Assembly: GCA_946478675.1 (NCBI GenBank) | Contig: CAMLEF010000012.1 | Span: 1-29,629 of the forward strand | DNA from: an uncultured Flavobacteriales bacterium | GTDB lineage: Bacteria > Bacteroidota > Bacteroidia > Palsa-965 | Direction of reading: 5' to 3' | Length of the DNA stretch: 29,629 nt | Shown: piece by piece, positions 14,839 through 22,637 of the stretch | How the letters are laid out: every line of letters begins with the position of its first letter | Numbering within the stretch: position 1 is the first letter of the stretch | Translations under genes and position numbers: made by a program | Notes under the pieces: generated by a model | Database searches by the model: none | What the model saw: only the letters and a program-made list of their open reading frames with translations | Told to the model about the DNA's origin: nothing

Positions 14839-16293
14839 TCAGGGGTTGGTGAAGTTTTTCAGTTGATTGAGCAGGTTCAGGTCAATGGAGATACTTGCAA
14901 ACGGGGCAAACAGGGTATAGGTGTTTCTTGAAAAAGGATTAGGGTCCTGTTGCTCACAAACGACAGTTCCAAATGTAACACCGAAGAATTTGGTGACGTC
15001 GAAGCCAAGTCCGAACACGGGTTTAATGGAAAGGAAATTGACATTGTTCAGTTCTTGTCCTTTATAAGAGAGTTTATTCGGCAACACGGACCCGATTACG
15101 AACGAGAATCGCCGGGCCCAATGTCCCCGGTAAGGGCGCAGCATTTGCTTATCGAGCTGGCAGAAGTAGATTTTAGCGGCCATGTATCCGAACGTTTGAC
15201 CGTTTCGCCATTGACTATGAAATTGGAAAGGAGTAAAGGCCATTCCAAAGTCCGTATGTATGCGCAGTTCCTGCGATTTCGTTTTAGTAGCAGAAGAGAC
15301 GAGGTTAAGACGAACGGGGGCTACAACAAGAATAATGGTGTTTGCAAATGCTTTTGAAAGAAGGATTTGCATTTCTGCCTTGTTGGTGATTAGAGCAATA
15401 GAGTCAGAGTGGTAATCATTATTCGCTTTACGGATATTTTTTTCATTAGCAGCTGTATCAATCTGATACTGGCTTTTCGTTGCACGTAGAGTGCTATCCA
15501 ATATGGCTAATTGCTTTGTGCGCGCCGCTTCATCTTTAAGCTTCCGGACTTCAAGGATTTTATTTTTAATGGCAATAGTGTCCGTGCTATATTTTGTGTT
15601 GAGAAAGGCTCGGTTATTTAAACCAGCTTGTTGCAGGTTGTAATCCTCATTTAAATTTTGAATGTTAAGTGTGACCAGGTTAATTGAACTGACGAGCGGT
15701 TCGCTATAGGACGTCAATCGAATCTTCATCAGCGCTTGTAGCTCTGGAGAAATAAAGGTGTCACGACCCAGTTCTTTTAACGCTTTTTTATTAAAATGGT
15801 CTACAACAGCCTGCAACCTTGTGCGTACGATACTGTTTGTAATAAAGCCTTTTTCAGTCAGCATTTTTTTTGATACCAACTGTAAGGAATCCAATACCTG
15901 CGGCGGATTGGATTCCAACTTAAAAAAACGGAGTACTACCTCATAATTATTCTCAAGTTCAAGCGGTCGGCCAATTGTGATTGTAAATTCAGATTCCCGA
16001 GGGTTGCGTTTCCAAAAATATTCTTCGATGTAAGACGTGTCCTTGCTTCCGCACCAATCGCACCGTCGTTTCTTATCGATTCGAATGTCTACCACTACGA
16101 CATCCGCCGTATCACCGTTGGCCATAACAGCAGAACCGGTAATAATGAATTGCTGGTCGTACGGCAATACATCCGTTTCGAGTACGCCATTTTTATACTT
16201 GATTTCCGGGGGATCCTCTGCATAAGCTTTTCCAGCCGCCAGAAACAGCAGGAATACACAGAATATATTGCGGAGCTGATGGGGAATAGACAT
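14839..16293 (-). CDS. Exported protein with coiled-coil core and barrel-like C-terminus, unknown function
   Basis: A 484-aa protein with a signal peptide (SIPHQLRNIFCVFLLFLAAG, then KAYA). The N-terminal part is beta-rich with a CDWC pair (about residues 78-81) inside a segment DIRIDKKRRCDWCGSKD. The middle (about residues 150-320) is helical and charged (IKNKILEVRKLKDEAARTKQ) and is probably a coiled coil. The last 140 residues alternate like outer-membrane strands (FGMAFTPFQFHSQW, FVIGSVLPNKLSY, KPVFGLGFDVTKFFGVTFGT). It is the first gene of the operon with the Ig-like protein and lipoprotein. I know no family with this order of parts. Confidence 0.8.
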   Translation of the reverse strand: MSIPHQLRNIFCVFLLFLAAGKAYAEDPPEIKYKNGVLETDVLPYDQQFIITGSAVMANGDTADVVVVDIRIDKKRRCDWCGSKDTSYIEEYFWKRNPRESEFTITIGRPLELENNYEVVLRFFKLESNPPQVLDSLQLVSKKMLTEKGFITNSIVRTRLQAVVDHFNKKALKELGRDTFISPELQALMKIRLTSYSEPLVSSINLVTLNIQNLNEDYNLQQAGLNNRAFLNTKYSTDTIAIKNKILEVRKLKDEAARTKQLAILDSTLRATKSQYQIDTAANEKNIRKANNDYHSDSIALITNKAEMQILLSKAFANTIILVVAPVRLNLVSSATKTKSQELRIHTDFGMAFTPFQFHSQWRNGQTFGYMAAKIYFCQLDKQMLRPYRGHWARRFSFVIGSVLPNKLSYKGQELNNVNFLSIKPVFGLGFDVTKFFGVTFGTVVCEQQDPNPFSRNTYTLFAPFASISIDLNLLNQLKNFTNP

Positions 16294-16470
16294 AAGAGAT
16301 GGGTTAGGTGAATGACTGGATAGGAATGCTACGTAACAGGTTTACTTTAGAGGTTACTGCCGGACATGGTGATTACCAGGTTCAGCGGTGGTTGGTGTTT
16401 TGTACAACATTATTAAAAAAACAAATAGGTTTGATGAAATACGCCTGGCAGAACGAAAAATACGGCGAGA

Positions 16471-16636
16471 TCACTTGCTGTCTTTTTTCTCGAACGGATT
16501 CTTCTCGAAGCGGATGGCATGGCTGATGAATTATTCGCCCATGTATTGTTTTTCGTGCAAGGTCGAAAGCGATCTGGGTTTTTGCTGCAGAAAAGAAGAG
16601 CAGGGTAATCAGTGTGGCGAAGAGTCTGGTTTTCAT
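16471..16636 (-). pseudogene. Possible decayed short gene with intact signal peptide
   Basis: The frame starting at 16636 opens with a convincing signal peptide (MKTRLFATLITLLFFSAAKT). After about 28 codons a better-looking continuation lies in another frame after an A run (KQYMGE, stop, then FISHAIRFEKNPFEKKDSK), ending at 16471. This suggests a small secreted protein with a frameshift and a stop. The uninterrupted frame to 16382 (84 aa) is a possible alternative. The rest of the 598-base gap 16294-16891 shows only a palindrome and a promoter-like site. Confidence 0.3.
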
Positions 16637-16725
16637 CGGATGAGTTTTGAGGCAAAATTCATTCGATGGGAGATGCGATTCAAGAGAGGAATTGCTGGAA
16701 ATAACTCCTTGGATTTACCCGGCCG

Positions 16726-16747
16726 CGTTGCGTAGTTCTACGCAACG
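16726..16747. repeat. 10-bp-arm palindrome
   Basis: CGTTGCGTAGTTCTACGCAA plus CG: the arms 16726-16735 and 16738-16747 are perfectly complementary around TT. It lies between the decayed gene and the orphan gene at 16892. It has no T run, so an operator or REP-like unit is as likely as a terminator. Confidence 0.6.
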
Positions 16748-16837
16748 GCAGATGCGTCGAAACCCGTGAAATGATCTCTATTTAAATTTAATAATCTTGA
16801 AATAAGGTATTTAGCCTTTCGGCCGGATTGCTGATTA

Positions 16838-16869
16838 TTGCCCTTTTGAAGTAAACTACAATACATTTG
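16838..16869 (+). promoter_or_regulatory. Bacteroidota-type promoter for the gene at 16892
   Basis: TTG (16838-16840), then 21 bases, then TACATTTG (16862-16869), a full match to the TAnnTTTG -7 element. The position, 22 bases before the start codon, fits a short leader. Confidence 0.5.
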
Positions 16870-16891
16870 GCGAAACCAAAACCCACACGTT

Positions 16892-17350
16892 ATGCTTTCC
16901 AACAAAGACGGACTGATCATCGACATCAGCGACTGCCATGATAATATGATGAACTGCTATTATGCAGGTATACACCGGATCGATTTTGATAAGTATAAAA
17001 AAATGATTCAAGATTATTTTCATACTTATGATTTGCCCCAGCCCAAAATAGTAGAGCTGATTGACCTCGATTTATCGCAGGATTGCAACACCAATTGTTT
17101 GACGTTTAGCATGAATCCGGTGCCAACAAACGATAATGCAGATATTGAAGTTGGCGTCGGCGCGATTCCCGATAATAACTGGCGATATTCGATCCAGTTG
17201 ATCCGTGGCCTTGTTCACCTCTACGCAATCGATTCCTTGGCTTTTTCCAAAGCGTGGAATGGAAACGAAGTAACCGCCGTCTTTGAAGCCAGAAGAGGAG
17301 GCTATACTTACTATTACGGTGATCTGACTTCTCAGTTCCCGATTCTTTGA
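16892..17350 (+). CDS. Hypothetical protein, 152 aa
   Basis: A soluble 152-aa acidic protein starting MLSNKDGLIIDISDCHDNMM. No signal peptide, membrane segment or known motif is visible. The middle (VELIDLDLSQDCNTNCLTFS) and the end (VTAVFEARRGGYTYYYGDLT) suggest a mixed alpha/beta domain. It is a single-gene unit with its own promoter-like site and terminator, in the A+T-richer part of the window. I do not recognise the family. Confidence 0.65.
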   Translation: MLSNKDGLIIDISDCHDNMMNCYYAGIHRIDFDKYKKMIQDYFHTYDLPQPKIVELIDLDLSQDCNTNCLTFSMNPVPTNDNADIEVGVGAIPDNNWRYSIQLIRGLVHLYAIDSLAFSKAWNGNEVTAVFEARRGGYTYYYGDLTSQFPIL

Positions 17351-17374
17351 AGGTTAATATGTCGCTTTCAAAAA

Positions 17375-17427
17375 GGTGCTTCCTGTTGGCAGATGTGTTG
17401 AGGACAGGAAGCGCCCTCTTTATTTTA
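17375..17427 (+). terminator. Rho-independent terminator after the gene at 16892
   Basis: GGTGCTTCCTGT (17375-17386) pairs with ACAGGAAGCGCC (17404-17415), a 12-bp stem with one G-U pair. It is followed by CTCTTTATTTTA, 25 bases after the stop. Confidence 0.75.
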
Positions 17428-17450
17428 TCCAGGTTGAAAATAAGTAGCCG

Positions 17451-18056
17451 ATGTCTCCGGAGACGCTTCATAAATTGTCGCTTGCACCGCCCGTCCTTGC
17501 TCTTTTACTTGGGATGCGGAATCGTTTTAGCCTGCTCTGGAATTATGTGCTGATCGGATTATTAACGGAAATCGTTTCGGCGAAGCTGACAGGAATGAAA
17601 TATTATCCCGGCAATATTTTTATCCTCATTGAATTTCTTTTTTTCTCCTTCTACTATAGAAAGTTTTTATTTCGCAATGACTGGATTTTCGGATCGATGT
17701 TAGTGCTGCTCGCTGCATTCTATATTCTCGATACGCTTTTTCGTTCGCCGACGCATTTGAATTTTGAAGGAGGATGTGTTTTTTGCGCGATCTACATTGT
17801 TTATGGATTGAGCGGTTATTTCATCATGTTGAAAAAGCAGGAGCTGGTTTCGTTAGGCCGCTCGCCTTTTTTCTGGGTAAATACCGCATTGTTTTTTTAC
17901 GGCTCCGGTTGCTTGTTGCTTTTTCTGTTCGGACCGTATCTCTATGAAGAAGCGTATAAGTCGCTGGTCAATCTTTGGCTGCACGTCTTTGTCTTTTTCA
18001 GCGCCCTGCTCAACCTGTTGCTGGGAATTGCAATGTATTTTAACGGAAGACAATGA
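17451..18056 (+). CDS. Multi-pass membrane protein linked to a two-component system
   Basis: A 201-aa protein with about six hydrophobic segments (for example GNIFILIEFLFFSFYY, VFVFFSALLNLLLGIAMYF). There is no catalytic motif. It overlaps the histidine kinase start by four bases (ATGA), so the two are made together. The kinase has only one membrane helix and no input domain, so this protein may be the separate sensor; this is inferred from gene order only. The family is one I recall only as hypothetical membrane proteins next to kinases in Bacteroidota. Confidence 0.78.
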   Translation: MSPETLHKLSLAPPVLALLLGMRNRFSLLWNYVLIGLLTEIVSAKLTGMKYYPGNIFILIEFLFFSFYYRKFLFRNDWIFGSMLVLLAAFYILDTLFRSPTHLNFEGGCVFCAIYIVYGLSGYFIMLKKQELVSLGRSPFFWVNTALFFYGSGCLLLFLFGPYLYEEAYKSLVNLWLHVFVFFSALLNLLLGIAMYFNGRQ

Positions 18057-18826
18057 GCATAGAGCAACTGATCATCATCGGAATCTCCGCCATGCTGCTG
18101 ATGGCCTTCGCCGTCGTGCTATTCGTCGTGCTCTATCAGCGGCGCGTTATTCTTCACCAGCTGGAGCTCAAAACCATCAACGAGCAAAAACAACTCGAGC
18201 TGCAGCAGGCTTCGTTTCGCGGAGAAGAGGAAGAGCGCATGCGCATTGCCGGGGAGCTGCACGATGACGTTGGCGCCACGCTCTCTTCCGTGCGCTTGTT
18301 CCTGCACAAAGCGGAGGAAAGCGCTCCGGGTTCCGAAATGTTGCAGCAATCGCGCCAGCTCGTCGACGACAGCATCCGGAAGATCCGCGACATCAGCCAG
18401 AAACTGCAGCCTGCGATGCTGAAGACACTCGGCCTCGACGCATCGTTGCAATCCTTCGTAGCTACCATCAACCGCACCGGGCAATTGCAGATCACGTACA
18501 GCAGCGACACACGCATGCCCCGTCTTTCCGATGCTGCAGAATTGCATGCGTATCGCATCCTGCAGGAGCTGCTCAACAATACCGCGAAACATTCCGGCGC
18601 CACACAGGTCGCGCTGCGTGCGTGGACTGAGAACGCGCAATGGGTGATCGCCCTCACGCACGACGGGCAAGGTCTCACCGAAGAACGGTTCCAGACGGGC
18701 CTGCAGCAGAAAGACGGCACCGGCCTGAAGAACATTGCCAACCGCCTGCGCTTCATCAACGCACACATCAGTTTCCCGCAACGCGCCGGCGACAGCCTGA
18801 TCATCCGCATTCCAACACTCTCCTGA
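18053..18826 (+). CDS. HisKA_3-family sensor histidine kinase
   Basis: A 257-aa kinase of the NarX/LiaS/DesK class. One membrane helix (about residues 6-28) leads through a coiled coil to the phosphorylation helix ERMRIAGELHDDVGATLSSV with His70. The HATPase domain has an N box (ILQELLNNTAKHSGA, 169-183), G1 (HDGQG, 203-207) and G2 (GTGLKNIANRL, 222-232). No sensing domain lies outside the membrane. The upstream gene overlaps it and the response regulator follows after 14 bases, so the three form one signalling cassette. The signal is unknown. Confidence 0.92.
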   Translation: MSIEQLIIIGISAMLLMAFAVVLFVVLYQRRVILHQLELKTINEQKQLELQQASFRGEEEERMRIAGELHDDVGATLSSVRLFLHKAEESAPGSEMLQQSRQLVDDSIRKIRDISQKLQPAMLKTLGLDASLQSFVATINRTGQLQITYSSDTRMPRLSDAAELHAYRILQELLNNTAKHSGATQVALRAWTENAQWVIALTHDGQGLTEERFQTGLQQKDGTGLKNIANRLRFINAHISFPQRAGDSLIIRIPTLS

Positions 18827-18840
18827 AAACAATACTGCGC

Positions 18841-19491
18841 ATGTCCCACATCACTTACGCCATCGCCGACGATCATGAAGTTTTTCGCAAAGGCCTGCAG
18901 CTCGTCCTGCGCGACGATGATCGCCTGAAATTCCTCTTCGAAGCGGAGAACGGTTTCGCGCTGATGAAGCTGCTGGAGCAAAAACAGCCTGATGTCATGC
19001 TGCTTGATCTGAAGATGCCGGTCATGGACGGCTTTGCTGCCGCCCGCGAAATACGAAGACTTTACCCGGTGATGAAGATCCTTATCCTGACGATGTACGA
19101 TGAAGAGCACCTGATCGTTCACATGCTCGAGGCCGGCGCGAACGGTTACCTGCTTAAGAACGCCGATCCCGAAGAGATCCGCAAGGCGATCGCCACGGTG
19201 ATGGAAAACGATTATTACTTCAACGATCTCGTCAGCGGGGCGATGCTGAAAAACCTCGTACAGAAAAATATCGCTGTTCCGCAATTTCGTTCATCCGTCG
19301 TGCTCACCGAAAAAGAATTGAAAGTGCTCGAGCTGATCTGCCAGGAATGCACCTCCGCGGAGATCGGAGAAAAAGTATTCCTGAGCCCGCGTACGGTGGA
19401 AGGTATCCGCGCCGGTATCATGGAAAAAATCGGCGCGCGGAATATTGCAGGACTGGTGATGTATGCGGTGAAGAATGGGATTGTGCGGTGA
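18841..19491 (+). CDS. NarL/LuxR-family response regulator
   Basis: A 216-aa transcription factor. The receiver domain (1-120) has Asp10 and Asp11, the phosphoacceptor Asp56 (DVMLLDLKMP), Thr85 (ILILTMYDEE) and the conserved Lys in GYLLKNADPEE. The C-terminal LuxR-type helix-turn-helix runs from about 148 (LTEKELKVLELICQECTSAE; LSPRTVEGIRAGIMEKIG). The start at 18841 places it 14 bases after the kinase; a longer frame to 18640 would run through the kinase gene. It is the partner of the upstream HisKA_3 kinase. Target genes cannot be read from the sequence. Confidence 0.93.
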   Translation: MSHITYAIADDHEVFRKGLQLVLRDDDRLKFLFEAENGFALMKLLEQKQPDVMLLDLKMPVMDGFAAAREIRRLYPVMKILILTMYDEEHLIVHMLEAGANGYLLKNADPEEIRKAIATVMENDYYFNDLVSGAMLKNLVQKNIAVPQFRSSVVLTEKELKVLELICQECTSAEIGEKVFLSPRTVEGIRAGIMEKIGARNIAGLVMYAVKNGIVR

Positions 19492-19557
19492 ATATTTCAA
19501 CTTTCCCGGCTATCCTGTAAAGACAATTGCTCATTCGGGTTTTATCTACTTTTAAAT

Positions 19558-19905
19558 ATGCAATCAGATAAAGCACTCGAAGAAGCCATTGTCGCGCTGG
19601 AACGCTTTCGTGATGAACGCGACTGGAAACAGTTCCATGATTCCAAAAACCTTGCCTCGGCAATTTCCATAGAAGCTGCCGAGCTGAACGAATTGTTCTT
19701 GTGGAAAGACGTTAAGGAGAGTGAATCCGTCGACAGGGAAAAGCTTAAGGAAGAGCTGGCGGATGTGTTTGCGTTTGCGTTACTGTTGGCTAATAAGCAC
19801 GGATTGGATGTGAAGCAGATTGTTCTCGAGAAGATCCGTAAGAATGCGGAAAAATATCCAGTAGATAAATCGAAAGGCACTTCCGCCAAGTATACAGCGC
19901 TTTAA
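19558..19905 (+). CDS. MazG-like nucleotide pyrophosphohydrolase
   Basis: A 115-aa all-alpha NTP pyrophosphohydrolase. The metal-binding acidic residues are in SIEAAELNELFLWKD (Glu39, Glu42, Glu45) and EELADVFAF (Glu66, Asp69), the MazG/dCTPase-like E-x2-E...E-x2-D arrangement. These enzymes cut (d)NTPs to (d)NMP and diphosphate. The single-domain size matches the short MazG-like proteins. It is followed after four bases by the nuclease-helicase gene, so the two form an operon. This pairing suggests a role in nucleotide pool control linked to defence rather than simple house-cleaning, but that is an inference. Confidence 0.85.
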   Translation: MQSDKALEEAIVALERFRDERDWKQFHDSKNLASAISIEAAELNELFLWKDVKESESVDREKLKEELADVFAFALLLANKHGLDVKQIVLEKIRKNAEKYPVDKSKGTSAKYTAL

Positions 19906-19909
19906 TCCC

Positions 19910-21796
19910 ATGATTGTTTATCAATCAACCAAATCCGGCTTTCGGACGGATGTTCGTACCGGAGATATCGATAAGATCATTGCAGAACGGATGCAATTGC
20001 AGTTGCGCCGCAGGTCGTCCGAAGGTGACCGGGAAGTGTGGCAGCACTCCATGCTTTACATGAGCCAGATCCTCGACGATGACGGCATTCCGCCTGACAC
20101 AGGTATTGCTATTGAGCTGGAAATTCCGCAAACGAGCAAACGGATCGATTTTATTATCACAGGTAAGAACGCTTCCAATGTCAGTCATGCGGTCATTATC
20201 GAACTGAAGAGCTGGAAGAATGCCGTTATTACCGACAAAGACGGAATTGTGAATACGGTTTTCAGAGGCAAGCCGGTGGATACGCAGCACCCGTCCTACC
20301 AGGCGTGGAGCTATGCAGCTCTCCTCAATGATTTTAATGAGGCGGTTTATAAGAATAACATTCAGCTCAAGCCCTGCGCATACCTGCACAATTACGAAAG
20401 CGACGAGGTCATCACGAATGAATTTTATAAAACGTATCTCGATCGCGCGCCGGCTTTCCTGAAAAGTGACGTTCTGCGCCTGCAGGATTTTATCCGGCAA
20501 TTTGTGAAATACGGCGACAAGGGAGAAACGATTTACCTGATCGATAAAGGGAAAATTCGTCCGTCGAAAGCGCTGGCGGATGAAGTCGGCTCCATGCTGG
20601 ACGGCAATCCCGAGTTCGTGATGATCGATGAGCAGAAAGTCGTTTATGAAACCGCATTATCCCTGGCCAGGAAAGCAACGAAGAAAAAGAAACAGGTACT
20701 TATTGTTGAAGGAGGACCGGGGACAGGAAAGTCCGTCGTTGCCGTAAATCTCCTGGCGAAAATGACGCGGGAGCAGAAGATGGCGCAGTACGTTTCCAAA
20801 AACAGCGCCCCCAGGGATGTGTATGCCAGCAAGCTGACCGGAACAACATCGAAGACGAAATTCAATAATCTCTTCAAAGGAACAGGCTCATTTGTCGAGT
20901 GTGCGCCGGATATTTTCGACCTGTTAATCGTTGATGAGGCGCACCGTGCCAACGCCAGGTCCGGGATGTTTAGAAACAAAGGAGAGAACCAGCTGAAAGA
21001 GATTATCCGTGCTTCCAAATGCGCCGTTTTTTTTCTCGACGAAGATCAGCGCATCGCATTAGCGGATATCGGATCACGGGATGAAATTGTGCGCTGGGCG
21101 GAGCGGGAGGGCGCTTCCGTAACGGAAATGAAATTGACATCCCAATTCCGCTGTAACGGCTCTGACGGGTATATTGCCTGGCTCGACCAGCTGCTGCAGA
21201 TCCGTGATACCGCCAATACCAATCTTGAGGAAGTCGATTACGATTTCCGTGTTTGCTCATCGCCTGCCGAATTGCGGGCGTTGATCCAATCACGGAACAA
21301 AGAGAACGGCAAATCAAGAATGGTGTCGGGTTATTGCTGGAACTGGGCCAGCAACAGCGATCCTCGCCTTTACGATATCGAATTTCCCGAATACGATTTT
21401 CGCATGCGGTGGAATCTCAGTGTTGACGGCGGCTTGTGGATCGTAATGCCCAATTCTATCGATGAGATCGGCTGCATTCACACCTGCCAGGGATTGGAGT
21501 TGGATTACGTCGGCGTAATTATTGGCCCGGATATGATATTAAAAGAAGGAAAAGTGGAGACAGATGTTTCTGCGCGGGCCGGTATGGATTCGACGGTACG
21601 CGGTTGGAAAAAACTGATGAAGGAAGATCCCGAAACAACAAAAGCGCGATTGGATAAAATCATCAGGAATACTTATCGAACGCTCATGACGAGAGGTATG
21701 AAGGGGTGTTATGTGTATTGCGTGGATACAATGCTCGCCGGTTATTTTAAAGAATCGTTGAGTGAGCAGAAGCAAACGCGTGAGGGGATGGAATAA
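19910..21796 (+). CDS. PD-(D/E)XK nuclease-like domain fused to a DUF2075 (Schlafen group 3-type) helicase
   Basis: A 628-aa protein. The N-terminal part (about residues 60-140) shows a PD-(D/E)XK-like core: RIDFII with Asp80, IIELKSWK with Glu98 and Lys100, then PSYQAWSYA as the usual following helix. From about 240 there is a superfamily 1-like helicase of DUF2075 type: Walker A GGPGTGKS (267-274), Walker B VDEAH (340-344), FFLDEDQ (373-379), LTSQFRCN and CIHTCQGLELDYVGVIIG. All key residues look intact. It probably cuts and remodels nucleic acid. It sits four bases after the MazG-like gene and ends in its own terminator. Restriction-like anti-phage defence or DNA repair are the best guesses. 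The helicase call is strong, the nuclease call moderate. Confidence 0.87.
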   Translation: MIVYQSTKSGFRTDVRTGDIDKIIAERMQLQLRRRSSEGDREVWQHSMLYMSQILDDDGIPPDTGIAIELEIPQTSKRIDFIITGKNASNVSHAVIIELKSWKNAVITDKDGIVNTVFRGKPVDTQHPSYQAWSYAALLNDFNEAVYKNNIQLKPCAYLHNYESDEVITNEFYKTYLDRAPAFLKSDVLRLQDFIRQFVKYGDKGETIYLIDKGKIRPSKALADEVGSMLDGNPEFVMIDEQKVVYETALSLARKATKKKKQVLIVEGGPGTGKSVVAVNLLAKMTREQKMAQYVSKNSAPRDVYASKLTGTTSKTKFNNLFKGTGSFVECAPDIFDLLIVDEAHRANARSGMFRNKGENQLKEIIRASKCAVFFLDEDQRIALADIGSRDEIVRWAEREGASVTEMKLTSQFRCNGSDGYIAWLDQLLQIRDTANTNLEEVDYDFRVCSSPAELRALIQSRNKENGKSRMVSGYCWNWASNSDPRLYDIEFPEYDFRMRWNLSVDGGLWIVMPNSIDEIGCIHTCQGLELDYVGVIIGPDMILKEGKVETDVSARAGMDSTVRGWKKLMKEDPETTKARLDKIIRNTYRTLMTRGMKGCYVYCVDTMLAGYFKESLSEQKQTREGME

Positions 21797-21828
21797 AAAA
21801 AGAGGAGCAACTAATGCTCCTCTTTTTT
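21796..21828 (+). terminator. Rho-independent terminator of the MazG/helicase operon
   Basis: AAAAAAGAGGAGC (21796-21808) pairs perfectly with GCTCCTCTTTTTT (21816-21828) around a 7-base loop. The stem begins at the last base of the stop codon. Confidence 0.9.
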
Positions 21829-21860
21829 CGTAGCCCTAACCGACCAAATATCGAACTTTT

Positions 21861-21890
21861 TGGTAGCCGATTTGTTAAAATCGGCTACCA
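21861..21890. repeat. Perfect 13-bp hairpin between convergent genes
   Basis: TGGTAGCCGATTT (21861-21873) and AAATCGGCTACCA (21878-21890) pair perfectly around GTTA. It has no proper T run on either outgoing strand. It may serve the minus-strand gene at 21904 as a weak terminator or be an unrelated structured element. Confidence 0.65.
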
Positions 21891-21903
21891 CATAATTAAG
21901 GCG

Positions 21904-22095
21904 TTAAACCGTTTGGCCAGTCTCAATTTCCCGGCTAAGAACAAACAGCCGGGCAGCCTGATAACTTCGATATATTAATTGAGAATGGTGGAATATTGAG
22001 ATTGAAAACTCTTTTTCGCCGCTTGTCAGACAGGTTGCCGGAATACCTAATTTCTTACAAGCATTGATCACCCTTTGGCACTGTTCCTTACTCAT
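21904..22095 (-). CDS. Small hypothetical protein, 63 aa
   Basis: A 63-aa protein starting MSKEQCQRVINACKKLGIPA with a helical N-terminus, two cysteines and a basic, helical C-terminal half (YQAARLFVLSREIETG). A GGAG four bases upstream of the ATG is a plausible ribosome site. No overlapping better gene exists. It lies between the terminator hairpins and the coiled-coil gene. The function is unknown. Confidence 0.5.
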   Translation of the reverse strand: MSKEQCQRVINACKKLGIPATCLTSGEKEFSISIFHHSQLIYRSYQAARLFVLSREIETGQTV

Positions 22096-22141
22096 TCGCT
22101 CCAGTTATAGAGGCTAAAGTAATGTTACAGTGGCGGGGTTG

Positions 22142-22624
22142 TCAAGTCTCGGATTTCGCTATTCGTTTAGAATATTTCAAATATTCCGGTATGGGAGCTG
22201 TTATCGGTTCTGTAACGAAATCTCCTCTTGGGGTAGACTTCTGGACTATAAACATTTCATTGGGAAGGGCTGAAATGATTTCAACAAGTTGAGTTTTTCC
22301 GGCGGGCAGTTCCCCAAACTTTTTAAAGCTCCTGTCAAGCCCGATAATTACATAACTGCCACCTATATCTTCGGCCGTATAATCAATTACAATTTTAAGC
22401 TCCACTTGTGGCAGGAACTGCAAGTAGTTTCGTATGACTTTTATGGACTTTTCGGTGCTGCGCTCTAAATCCGGCAGCCTTTTTCCGTTAACATCTTTCG
22501 TTTTACGCAAATTCTCCAATTCGATTCGCAAGTCTTCTGTTTTCTTCTGCAAATCTTCTTTCTCGCGAGACAAGTTGCGCATATTGACGAACAAGGAACC
22601 AAACCAGCCGAATAGATTTTTCAT
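22142..22624 (-). CDS. Coiled-coil protein, 160 aa, unknown function
   Basis: The start MKNLFGWFGSLFVNMRNLSR leads into a charged coiled coil (about residues 18-60, REKEDLQKKTEDLRIELENL) and then a compact alpha/beta-looking domain (VELKIVIDYTAEDIGGSYVI; EMFIVQKSTPRGDFVTEP). No signal peptide or membrane segment is seen. A start at 22660 would overlap the upstream barrel gene; the start at 22624 leaves a 13-base gap and is preferred. It is probably cotranscribed with the barrel protein. I do not recognise the family. Confidence 0.68.
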   Translation of the reverse strand: MKNLFGWFGSLFVNMRNLSREKEDLQKKTEDLRIELENLRKTKDVNGKRLPDLERSTEKSIKVIRNYLQFLPQVELKIVIDYTAEDIGGSYVIIGLDRSFKKFGELPAGKTQLVEIISALPNEMFIVQKSTPRGDFVTEPITAPIPEYLKYSKRIAKSET

Positions 22625-22637
22625 TGGTTTACTGCTT

